Shown piece by piece: positions 1 through 5,051 of a stretch of DNA of 7,363 nucleotides (its first letter is position 1; each line of letters starts with the position of its first letter). A program made the position numbers and the translations under genes. The stretch spans positions 1 to 7,363 of the forward strand of contig CABQJB010000097.1 of assembly GCA_902464195.1 (NCBI GenBank), in the 5' to 3' direction. Under the pieces are notes generated by a model that did no database searches, was not told the origin of the DNA, and saw only the letters and a list, made by a program, of their open reading frames with translations. The DNA is from an uncultured Megasphaera sp. Lineage in GTDB: Bacteria; Bacillota; Negativicutes; Veillonellales; Megasphaeraceae.

Positions 1-539
1 GTATTCCAAACACCCATGGTGGTGGCGCAAAAACTAATATGAATGGTTTAAGATTTGAACGAACAACCTCGTTAAATGACGCCTTACAAACTCATAACTT
101 CATATTGAAGCCAATTTCATCAAACCGAAAATCAATCGGTTACGAAGTCTGTAGAGGAGAGACTCTCATCGGCTATTCCGTACCCAAACATGCTTTATAT
201 TCTTGCTTTTTAGCACCTCGTGGAATCAATTATCGTCAGTATAATTCAAAACAATGGCTTCCTGATGAATGTTTCATTAATGAAATAACGAAAACGGCCT
301 TTATTATTGAAAAGAAATTTCAAAGTTCGGCTGGCTCTGTCGACGAAAAATTACCCAGTTGTCATTTTAAAAAAGGAGAATATGAAAAATTATTTTTCCC
401 ATTAGGATATTCGGTAGTATTTATTTATGTGTTTAATGATTGGTTCAAGCACCCTACGTATATTGATACATTACAATATATTAAGAAGATGGGATGTGAT
501 TACTTCTTCAATGAAATTCCACTAACGATAATTGACTAA
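1..539 (+). CDS. Probable type II restriction endonuclease, PD-(D/E)XK type (5' end outside window)
   Basis: The frame stays open from the first complete codon at base 3, so the gene begins before the window. The ATG at 39 has no ribosome binding site and lies inside a conserved-looking stretch (GGGAKTN directly before it, NGLRFE directly after it), so it is an internal methionine. Counting from that ATG, the visible 166 residues contain an acidic cluster (D76, E77, E82) followed by hydrophobic residues and E91-K92-K93, which fits the D...ExK core of PD-(D/E)XK nucleases. After it come GSVDEKL (about 100-105), a hydrophobic strand VVFIYVFNDWF and a conserved-looking CDYFFNEIPL end. This arrangement resembles type II restriction enzymes that cut phage DNA; specificity cannot be read. 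A partner methyltransferase would be expected to the left. The gene is much richer in A+T than the core genes to the right, suggesting horizontal transfer. Restriction role is inferred from motifs only. Confidence 0.66.
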   Translation, partial: IPNTHGGGAKTNMNGLRFERTTSLNDALQTHNFILKPISSNRKSIGYEVCRGETLIGYSVPKHALYSCFLAPRGINYRQYNSKQWLPDECFINEITKTAFIIEKKFQSSAGSVDEKLPSCHFKKGEYEKLFFPLGYSVVFIYVFNDWFKHPTYIDTLQYIKKMGCDYFFNEIPLTIID

Positions 540-578
540 ATTATAATTTAAATAGTATATTGATGATTCTTATACATG

Positions 579-616
579 AAAAAGAGCCTGAGCAAGATTA
601 CACCAGGCTCTTTTTT
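579..616 (+). terminator. Intrinsic terminator of the restriction endonuclease gene
   Basis: A perfect 7-bp stem GAGCCTG (584-590) / CAGGCTC (604-610) with a 13-base loop is extended by A residues pairing with a run of six T (611-616). It starts 40 bases after the stop codon at 537-539. The A-rich 5' side means it could also act on the opposite strand. Confidence 0.87.
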
Positions 617-817
617 CAAAGTGCTCATATTATTTTGAGTTTTTTTCGCCCATCACCTATATGCGATTTCGTAGGGTCCACCTGACCAAGGCGTACCGCG
701 TGAATCCTATGCATAGCCGGAACTTATGACGAACGGTACATGGTCGTAATATAATCGTGAGTCTGTCGCGGCGAAGCCGCATCTGAGTCCGAGAAAAAGT
801 CGTTGTTCTTGGTTCGT

Positions 818-877
818 GACTCGTAAAAACTCACCATTATATTCGAACGGATTGTGATTATATCACAACGGGCCGCC
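818..877. repeat. Copy 1 of a diverged ~60-bp direct repeat
   Basis: This segment aligns by eye with 1320-1381 over its whole length. Shared blocks include CTCGTAAAA, CCATTATA, TCGAA, TGTGAT and CAACGGGCCGCC, with one small length difference near the 3' part. Both copies run directly into the GGGCCGCC arm of a palindromic element, so the repeat and the palindrome may have spread together. Function unknown. Confidence 0.7.
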
Positions 878-966
878 AGCCACAGCTGTCCGTTTTGGCA
901 ACCGCCCTGCGCCTTCCTCTGGTCGGCACCTGACGGACCAAAAAGGCTTCCAGGCGGCCCCTACAC
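869..966. repeat. REP-like palindromic element with enlarged loop
   Basis: The left arm CGGGCCGCC (869-877) and right arm GGCGGCCCCTAC (953-964) have the same sequences as the arms of the compact elements at 1373-1401 and 2586-2613, but here about 75 bases separate them instead of about 10. The interior has a weaker second inverted pair (GTCCGTTTTGG near 888 against CCAAAAAGG near 938). It could be a composite or two half elements. Confidence 0.5.
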
Positions 967-1007
967 ACAAGGATTTATGACTATTGTGTTTAATTCTAAA
1001 TTCTGTC

Positions 1008-1247
1008 CTATTCTAACCCATATTTTTTGAAAAGTGTTTCACGGAACGCTTTACTGGAAGCTGCTTTTTTCGCTTCATCATACCGCTTTTCTTCTAATAA
1101 CAGGCTCATCAATTTTTCCCATCGGTTATCTGACGATTTCCGTTCTTCTGCACGTCCCTTAGCTTTCCCTTCTTCAAAGGCATCGCGATGGTCCGAGTTA
1201 TAGTCTAGGACGGCGAGTTCGCAGGCCGCAGTTCGCTTCGGATTCAA
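1008..1247 (-). pseudogene. C-terminal fragment, probably of an Rpn/YhgA-like PD-(D/E)XK transposase-family protein
   Basis: The open frame gives 79 residues from a TTG (1247-1245), with an in-frame TAG three codons upstream and no ribosome binding site. The sequence EEGKAKGRAEERK followed by WEKLMSLLLEEKRYDEAKKAASSKAFRETLFKKYGLE has the charged, helical, Gly-Lys/Arg-Glu-rich character of the C-terminal tails of Rpn (recombination-promoting nuclease, YhgA-like) proteins. The nuclease domain is absent. The first ten codons lie in a repeat (1218-1236) that recurs inverted at 1462-1480, so the gene body was probably lost at a repeat junction. Alternatively this is a small helical protein that is still expressed; the missing start signals argue against that. 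Family assignment is from memory of similar tails and is uncertain. Confidence 0.5.
1218..1236 (-). repeat. 19-bp repeat, inverted partner of 1462-1480
   Basis: The reverse complement of this segment reads GCGAACTGCGGCCTGCGAA, identical over all 19 bases to 1462-1480 on the plus strand. It lies at the broken 5' edge of the Rpn-like fragment, so recombination between such copies may have removed the rest of that gene. Confidence 0.8.
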
Positions 1248-1319
1248 AGGGCGCTACGCGACGATAAATTCAAATTAACGACATCGTCTCGTGGAACCCT
1301 CGGCTGGTGAAAAAATAGT

Positions 1320-1381
1320 GGCTCGTAAAAGCTTGCCATTATACTCGAAAAGGCTGTGATGAAATCTCGCAACGGGCCGCC
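1320..1381. repeat. Copy 2 of the diverged ~60-bp direct repeat
   Basis: It aligns with 818-877 (roughly three quarters of positions the same by eye, with a 2-base length difference). It is followed immediately by the palindrome at 1373-1401, as copy 1 is followed by its own GGGCCGCC arm. Confidence 0.7.
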
Positions 1382-1401
1382 TTAATCAGGTCGGCCCCTA
1401 C
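1373..1401. repeat. REP-like palindromic element, compact form
   Basis: GGGCCGCC and CGGCCCC arms flank a short TTAATCAGG middle, and the element ends in CCCCTAC. The element at 2586-2613 is nearly identical (GGGCCGCCTTA, CAGG, CGGCCCCTAC). A further small hairpin, GGCC-GCT-GGCC, follows at 1408-1418. It lies in the spacer between two minus-strand genes or gene fragments. Confidence 0.7.
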
Positions 1402-1429
1402 GCACAGGGCCGCTGGCCGTGTATTTTTT

Positions 1430-1446
1430 GCGGTCCCCAGGACCGC
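1430..1446. other. Hairpin GCGGTCC-CCA-GGACCGC
   Basis: This is a perfect 7-bp stem with a 3-base loop, 42 bases beyond the stop of the membrane protein gene that reads leftward. On the minus strand it is followed by an A run rather than a T run, so it lacks the U tract of a standard intrinsic terminator for that gene. It may still stabilise the 3' end of the transcript. Confidence 0.5.
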
Positions 1447-1450
1447 GGCG

Positions 1451-1478
1451 GTCTGCCGTCTGCGAACTGCGGCCTGCG
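1451..1478 (+). repeat. Degenerate heptamer tandem repeat (nnCTGCG x4)
   Basis: Four consecutive 7-base units read GTCTGCC, GTCTGCG, AACTGCG and GCCTGCG. It overlaps the 19-bp repeat at 1462-1480 that recurs inverted at 1218-1236. It has the same 7-base period as the TAGTGGC array at 2536-2563, although the unit sequence differs. Confidence 0.65.
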
Positions 1479-1487
1479 AAATCTCCA

Positions 1488-1922
1488 TCACTCCCAGTCA
1501 TCATATTGGCTATCGTCGTACTGGTTATCATCGTACTGGCTGTCGTCATCGGGGTTATCCCAATTGCCATCGTAATCGCGTTCAGCCCGTTCTTTTTCTT
1601 TGTTCCGTTCGTGGAGCTCGTGCAGGATAAGGCCCGTGCCGACGGCGGACAGGAAGGCGGCATCGTCGGCATCGAGTTGATGTTTCGCCTTTATAGTTTT
1701 CTGGGCTGGCTGGATTTTTTCTTTTTCAGCTGCCGCTCTCTTTTCTCGTTCTTTTTCTTCGGCCTGTTTCTGGCCACTTTGCCGCAGGCCGCAGATGATG
1801 ACGAAGGTCGTCAGGGTCGCAGCGATGACGGCTTTCAGCGGGTCCGTGACGCCGAGCCACATATAGAGTTTGGCAATGCCTGTGAGCAGTAAAAATAAGA
1901 AGATGACTAACCAAGCTGGCAT
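1488..1922 (-). CDS. Small membrane-anchored hypothetical protein with acidic DDxQY repeat tail
   Basis: I do not recognise a named family. The start chosen is the ATG at 1922-1920, which gives 144 residues and sits a few bases after GAGGTGAGG. The GTG at 1931 would overlap that ribosome binding site. Residues 3-22 (WLVIFLFLLLTG...) and 28-46 (PLKAVIAATLTTFVIICGL) are probable membrane helices. Residues 51-80 are charged and helical (QKQAEEKEREKRAAAEKEK), likely a coiled coil. A short hydrophobic patch follows (AAFLSAVGTGLIL, 88-100). The tail (116-144) is strongly acidic, with three DDxQY units. The architecture suggests a membrane-anchored cytoplasmic or surface-facing stalk. It has its own -10 element upstream and no co-directional neighbour nearby, so it is probably a single-gene unit. 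The opposite strand also has a long frame, but without start signals. Confidence 0.68.
   Translation of the reverse strand: MPAWLVIFLFLLLTGIAKLYMWLGVTDPLKAVIAATLTTFVIICGLRQSGQKQAEEKEREKRAAAEKEKIQPAQKTIKAKHQLDADDAAFLSAVGTGLILHELHERNKEKERAERDYDGNWDNPDDDSQYDDNQYDDSQYDDWE
1503..1547 (-). repeat. 15-bp coding tandem repeat (three units, DDSQY/DDNQY)
   Basis: Three units of 15 bases at 1503-1517, 1518-1532 and 1533-1547 each encode five residues (Asp-Asp-Ser/Asn-Gln-Tyr). A fourth partial unit (Asp-Asp before the final Trp-Glu) follows. The units differ mostly in third positions and at one Ser/Asn codon, so the repeat is kept at protein level. Unit number could vary between strains. Confidence 0.85.
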
Positions 1923-1965
1923 AACCCTCACCTCGTATCGTAAAAAACATAGTTCCTATGCTTTT

Positions 1966-1971
1966 ATTATA
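1966..1971 (-). promoter_or_regulatory. -10 element for the membrane protein gene
   Basis: On the minus strand the sequence reads TATAAT (within ATGATATAATAAAAGC), 43 bases before the chosen ATG. No good -35 is seen: the hexamer 17 bases upstream, GTTTCA, is a weak match. The call rests on the perfect -10. Confidence 0.5.
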
Positions 1972-2015
1972 TCATGACTCGCTCATTATGAAACGTTTAA
2001 CAAATCCCCATCCCC

Positions 2016-2044
2016 ATTACAAGCCTGTCTTTTTATGGTAAAAT
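2016..2044 (+). promoter_or_regulatory. Promoter of the ACT-domain gene
   Basis: The -35 is ATTACA (2016-2021), the spacer is 17 bases, and the extended -10 is TGG-TAAAAT (hexamer 2039-2044). The expected transcript start is near 2051, leaving a leader of about 40 bases with an AAGGGGGA ribosome binding site at 2073-2080. Confidence 0.65.
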
Positions 2045-2089
2045 GGGGACAACGTCACAATATTTTATCATCAAGGGGGATTCTGATTT

Positions 2090-2500
2090 ATGCTCAATCA
2101 AGTTTCTGTATTCGCTGAAAATACGAAGGGCGCCTTACGCAAGATGACGTCGGTCTTAGCCGATGCCAATATCAATATCTACACCATGCTGGCCAATGAC
2201 AGCGCGGAATTCGGCATCATCCGCCTCATCGTCACTGACCCGGAACTGGCCGTCTCGAAATTACAGGAAGCCGGCTACCAATGTCATATGGACAAAGTCG
2301 TCGCCGTCGAAATGGGCGATACGCCGGGCTGCCTGGACAAGATTCTCGACAGCCTCCGCCAGGCCAATATTTCCATCGACTACTTATACATCTCCTATAA
2401 CCGCCAGGCCGGCACACCGGTTGCCATCTTCAAGACCCGCGAAATGGAAACGGAAACGTTCCTGCGCGGCAAAGGATACACTTTGTTGGATACGTTTTGA
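2090..2500 (+). CDS. Tandem ACT-domain protein, probable amino-acid-binding regulator
   Basis: This 136-residue protein is built of two ACT domains and nothing else. ACT 1 is about 3-66 (VSVFAENTKGALRKMTSVLADANINIYTM, with the ligand-turn region NTKGAL at 11-16). ACT 2 is about 69-136 (VVAVEMGDTPGCLDKILDSLRQANISIDYLY, with the DTPG turn at 77-80). ACT domains bind small effectors, usually amino acids, at domain interfaces; stand-alone tandem ACT proteins are thought to be sensors without catalytic activity. The ATG at 2090 follows AAGGGGGA with a 9-base gap. It is transcribed alone from its own promoter and ends at the terminator 2502-2536. It converges with the DAHP synthase gene, so a link to aromatic amino acids is possible but is only suggested by position. 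Ligand unknown. The small subunit of acetolactate synthase was considered, but its catalytic partner is absent. Confidence 0.9.
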   Translation: MLNQVSVFAENTKGALRKMTSVLADANINIYTMLANDSAEFGIIRLIVTDPELAVSKLQEAGYQCHMDKVVAVEMGDTPGCLDKILDSLRQANISIDYLYISYNRQAGTPVAIFKTREMETETFLRGKGYTLLDTF

Positions 2501-2501
2501 G

Positions 2502-2536
2502 AAAAAGCGCTGTCGCACGTGCGACAGCGCTTTTTT
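2502..2536. terminator. Bidirectional terminator between the ACT gene and DAHP synthase gene
   Basis: This is a perfect palindrome centred between 2518 and 2519. The GC core is GCGCTGTCGCAC/GTGCGACAGCGC, flanked by AAAAA on one side and TTTTTT on the other, so it ends transcripts from both converging genes. It begins one base after the ACT stop codon. Its inner 18 bases (2509-2526 plus partner, CTGTCGCACGTGCGACAG) recur exactly in the terminator at 6422-6455. Confidence 0.92.
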
Positions 2537-2585
2537 AGTGGCTAGTGGCTAGGGGCTAGTGGTTGGTTTTAAATTTAAAGAAAAG

Positions 2586-2613
2586 CGGGCCGCCTTAGCA
2601 GGACGGCCCCTAC
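2586..2613. repeat. REP-like palindromic element, compact form
   Basis: Nearly identical to 1373-1401: CGGGCCGCCTTA, CAGG, CGGCCCCTAC. Read on the minus strand, the hairpin is followed by GCTTTTCTTT, so it may also help terminate DAHP synthase transcripts ahead of the stronger palindrome at 2502-2536. Confidence 0.7.
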
Positions 2614-2616
2614 AGT

Positions 2617-2633
2617 GCGGCCAATAAGGCCGC
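2617..2633. other. Hairpin GCGGCC-AATAA-GGCCGC
   Basis: This is a perfect 6-bp stem with a 5-base loop in the 3' untranslated part of the DAHP synthase transcript. On the minus strand no T run follows it, so it is more likely an RNA-stabilising or repeat-associated hairpin than a terminator. Confidence 0.5.
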
Positions 2634-2663
2634 AAAAACGAATCACTAGCCACGAGCCACGAA

Positions 2664-3698
2664 TTATAGCAATTCTGCCATGTCGTAGATGAGGCGTTCG
2701 GATTTTTCCCAGCCCAGGCAGGGGTCGGTGATGGATTTGCCATACGTGCCTTCGCTGATTTTCTGATTGCCGTCTTCGATGTAGCTTTCGATCATCAAGC
2801 CCTTGACCAGCTGTTTGATGTCGGCCGAGTGCTTGCGGCTGTGGATGACGTCTTTGGCGATACGGATTTGTTCTAAGTATTTCTTGCCCGAATTGGCATG
2901 GTTGGCGTCGACGATGACGGCCGGATAGGACAGGTCCCGCTTGCCATAGGCTTCGTACAGGCGCTGGAGGTTTTCATAATGGTAGTTCGGCATGCTGTTG
3001 CCGAAGCTGTCGACGTAACCGCGCAGGATGGCATGAGCCAGCGGATTGCCTTTGGTGCGGACTTCCCAGCCGCGGAAGAGGAAATCCTGCGTGTGCTGGG
3101 CAGCTTCGATGGAGTTGAGCATGACCGAAATGTCACCGGACGTCGGGTTCTTCATGCCAACCGGGATGCCGACACCGCTGGCGATCATGCGGTGGAACTG
3201 GTCTTCGACGGACCGGGCACCGACGGCGGCATAGGACAAGAGGTCCGACAGGTAACGGAAGATTTCCGGATAGAGGACTTCTTCGGCGCAGGTAAAGCCC
3301 GTTTCGCGGACGACGCGGGCATTCATTTCACGGATGGCGATGATGCCGCCCAGCATGTCTTCCTTGCCTTCCGGGTCCGGCTGATGAAGCATGCCCTTAT
3401 AGCCGACGCCGATGGTACGGGGTTTGCTGGTATAGACGCGCGGGATGATAAAGATTTTATCTTTGACCTGTTCCTGGACTTTGACCAGGCGGTGGATATA
3501 ATCGAGGACGGCCGGTTCATTGTCGGCCGAACAAGGTCCGATGATGAGCAGGAAACGGTCATCTTTGCCAGTCAGGATGTCCTTGATTTCTTCATCCCGT
3601 TTGGCCTTGATGGCTTTGACCTTGTCGTCGATAGGAAATTGTTCCATCAGTTCCTGCGGTTCCGGTAATTTTCGGATATATTCCATTTGCATTTCCAT
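2664..3698 (-). CDS. aroF: 3-deoxy-7-phosphoheptulonate (DAHP) synthase, class I
   Basis: It condenses phosphoenolpyruvate with erythrose 4-phosphate to DAHP, the first step of the shikimate pathway, in the cytoplasm. The 344 residues match the usual length of the AroF/AroG/AroH family. Recognisable motifs in order: IIGPCSADN (metal-ligand Cys56), PRVYTSKPRT (86-95), GYKG (99-102), GARSVEDQFHR (160-170), PVGMKNPTSGDI (179-190), DANHANSGKK (His267), GLMIESY (Glu304) and YGKSITDPCLGW (Asp325). The Cys, His, Glu and Asp metal ligands of the E. coli enzyme therefore all appear present. No chorismate mutase or ACT domain is fused. The ATG at 3698 is chosen because AGGGGG lies 9 bases upstream; Met codons also occur at positions 3 and 5. 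A promoter with an operator-like dyad precedes it. It follows the histidine kinase gene on the same strand with no terminator between, so readthrough is possible. The aroF symbol marks the family; the paralogue and which amino acid inhibits it cannot be read. Confidence 0.95.
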   Translation of the reverse strand: MEMQMEYIRKLPEPQELMEQFPIDDKVKAIKAKRDEEIKDILTGKDDRFLLIIGPCSADNEPAVLDYIHRLVKVQEQVKDKIFIIPRVYTSKPRTIGVGYKGMLHQPDPEGKEDMLGGIIAIREMNARVVRETGFTCAEEVLYPEIFRYLSDLLSYAAVGARSVEDQFHRMIASGVGIPVGMKNPTSGDISVMLNSIEAAQHTQDFLFRGWEVRTKGNPLAHAILRGYVDSFGNSMPNYHYENLQRLYEAYGKRDLSYPAVIVDANHANSGKKYLEQIRIAKDVIHSRKHSADIKQLVKGLMIESYIEDGNQKISEGTYGKSITDPCLGWEKSERLIYDMAELL

Positions 3699-3720
3699 TG
3701 GTATCTTCCCCCTGAGTAAA

Positions 3721-3744
3721 AGTGATGTTGGTCACATTATAACA
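3721..3744 (-). promoter_or_regulatory. Extended -10 promoter of aroF with an operator-like dyad over the start site
   Basis: On the minus strand TG-T-TATAAT (-10 hexamer 3741-3736, TG at 3744-3743) forms an extended -10 without a good -35. The next bases read TGTGA-CCAACA-TCACT (3736-3721), a dyad GTGA-N6-TCAC covering the expected transcript start. It fits the general CRP/FNR-type half-site spacing and partly fits the Rex consensus TTGTGAA-N4-TTCACAA. The overlap with the start would suit a repressor. The regulator is not determined. Confidence 0.5.
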
Positions 3745-3773
3745 CAGGTTGCGGCCTTTCCCTATAGGAAAAA

Positions 3774-5048
3774 TCAGCCCAGCCGGACAGTAAACGTTAT
3801 ACGTTGGGCCTTATAAGATACATTGATCTTGCCACCCATGAGTTTCGTCAATTCTTCGGCCATGGACAAGCCGATGCCGTAGCCGGCCTTCTGACTGTTA
3901 TGGGACGTATCGCCGCGGTAGAAGCGTTCAAAGAAGCGGGAATAGTCGACATTGGCCCCGTCGGCATAGGTGTTGGTCACGGCGACGACAGCCCCTTTCC
4001 CCAGACGGCCCCGGCGCAGGGAGACGTCGATAGTCCCCTTATCGTCGCAATATTTGACGGCATTGTCGACAAGGATGTTGACCAGTTCATAGAGGCACTT
4101 GCTGTCGCCTTTAACGTGAATGCCGTCGGCAATAGCCGTCGTCAAAGTCTTTTCGGCGTCAATGGCCAGCTGTTGGAAGGAATCGGCTACGGCACGGACC
4201 GTTTCCGACAAGTTCACATCGGTAATGACCAGGTCGACCTGAGAGCGTTCGCCCATCTTGGACAGCATGATGAGGTCCTGGATCAGGTTAGACAGGCGGC
4301 GGACCTGTTTGAGGATGCTGTCCGTCCACTGGCTCTGGCCATTGAGCATCTCGATGGCTTCGGCATTGGCCGAGATGATGGCAATCGGCGTCTTCAGTTC
4401 ATGCCCGGCATTGGTGATGAAGCGCTTCTGGTTCTCCATATTGCGGACGAAAGGCCGGATAGCGACGTTGCACATGGCTGCCAGGATGATGACATATAAG
4501 ATGACACAGCCCAGGCCAAACCAGAGGGAATAGCGCATGAACGAAGTAACAGCGGCGACGTCGCGCGTGCAGTCAAGGATAACGATGAGGAAACTGCCGT
4601 TGTCATTGGGCTTAATCATATAAGCGTAACTGGCCCGATTCTTTTTGAAAAAGCCCTGTTTCGTCCCGTTTTCCCGCGCCTCAGCGACAGTCGTCCGGGC
4701 GTAGTCGATGGCTTCTTTTTCAGAAAATGAAGCGATGTGCTGGATGTCGATTTTTTCCGCATAACCGCCGGCATTGACGAGGACGCTGAAAAAGCGTATC
4801 TGGTAAGCAAATTCTGGCGTTTCTTCGGTCCATGACGGGTCATTGAAGAAACTGCCATCGTCGCCGCCGATTTTCTGGGGCACAGCGCCATCATTATGGA
4901 TGATATAGGTCAGGACCGACATGACCTGCTGATGCATCCGCATGTAGGCGATGGTATTGATGAGGCCCAGGGCGCCGCCGAGGACGACGAGGACACCAAT
5001 CGTCGCCATGATGATGAATTTACGGCGCAGGCGCTTGATTATATTCAT
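3774..5048 (-). CDS. Membrane sensor histidine kinase of a two-component system
   Basis: It senses an unknown signal and phosphorylates the response regulator encoded just upstream. The 424 residues comprise TM1 (about 11-33), an extracytoplasmic sensor region of about 135 residues with no family I recognise, TM2 (about 173-196), a HisKA domain with phospho-acceptor His216 in FITNAGHELKTPIAI, and an ATPase domain with N-box ELVNILVDNAVKY (Asn329), F-box RFFERFYRGD (371-380) and G2 box GYGIGLSMAEEL (389-400). The usual DxGxG G1 box is not seen: the corresponding stretch reads VTNTYADGANVDYS. The ATG at 5048 has GGAGG inside the 3' end of the regulator gene, and the gap between the genes is 3 bases, so translation is probably coupled. 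No HAMP domain is evident between TM2 and HisKA. Confidence 0.94.
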   Translation of the reverse strand: MNIIKRLRRKFIIMATIGVLVVLGGALGLINTIAYMRMHQQVMSVLTYIIHNDGAVPQKIGGDDGSFFNDPSWTEETPEFAYQIRFFSVLVNAGGYAEKIDIQHIASFSEKEAIDYARTTVAEARENGTKQGFFKKNRASYAYMIKPNDNGSFLIVILDCTRDVAAVTSFMRYSLWFGLGCVILYVIILAAMCNVAIRPFVRNMENQKRFITNAGHELKTPIAIISANAEAIEMLNGQSQWTDSILKQVRRLSNLIQDLIMLSKMGERSQVDLVITDVNLSETVRAVADSFQQLAIDAEKTLTTAIADGIHVKGDSKCLYELVNILVDNAVKYCDDKGTIDVSLRRGRLGKGAVVAVTNTYADGANVDYSRFFERFYRGDTSHNSQKAGYGIGLSMAEELTKLMGGKINVSYKAQRITFTVRLG

Positions 5049-5051
5049 GGC

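Larger units (their letters stand above)
617..1007. other. 391-base stretch without a convincing gene; repeat-derived sequence
   Basis: No frame here has a start with a ribosome binding site. It contains a perfect GCGGC-GAA-GCCGC hairpin at 768-780, one copy of a 60-base dispersed repeat (818-877), and a pair of GGGCCGCC/GGCGGCCC inverted arms (870-877 and 953-960). On the minus strand a frame is open from 862 down to a TAG at 709-707, then for 17 more codons to a TGA. That could be a decayed coding fragment or a repeat that happens to lack stops; I do not recognise its product. Confidence 0.6.
2536..2662. repeat. 127-bp repeat block with heptamer array and inverted ends
   Basis: The left end has four heptamers (TAGTGGC, TAGTGGC, TAGGGGC, TAGTGGT; 2536-2563). 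The right end (2645-2660) reads, in reverse complement, GTGGCTCGTGGCTAGT, matching 2539-2553 at 14 of 15 positions. Inside are an AT-rich stretch, the palindrome at 2586-2613 and the hairpin at 2617-2633. It abuts the stop codon of the DAHP synthase gene (2666-2664). It has no coding capacity. It resembles a small non-autonomous insertion or a recombination-grown repeat; no clear target-site duplication was seen. Confidence 0.6.

Noticed and set aside
656..862. Minus-strand frame with one internal TAG (709-707), possibly a pseudogene
   Set aside because: No start signal, no recognised product, and it contains the dispersed repeat and a GCGGC hairpin, so chance openness in repeat DNA is as likely.
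1419..1892. Long plus-strand open frame opposite the membrane protein gene
   Set aside because: It has no ribosome binding site, begins in the repeat region, and its long Phe/Ser/Val runs are the mirror of the Glu/Lys/Asp-rich minus-strand protein, which has a proper start and promoter.
2898..3668. 256-codon plus-strand open frame opposite aroF
   Set aside because: A shadow of a GC-rich gene in the antisense frame; the minus strand encodes a complete DAHP synthase with all family motifs.
3750..3776. Terminator between the histidine kinase gene and aroF
   Set aside because: The TTTCC-TATA-GGGAAA dyad after the kinase stop is short, AT-rich and lacks a following T run.
3804..4499. 231-codon plus-strand open frame opposite the histidine kinase gene
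   Set aside because: Antisense shadow; the kinase motifs lie on the other strand, and no start signal is seen for this frame.
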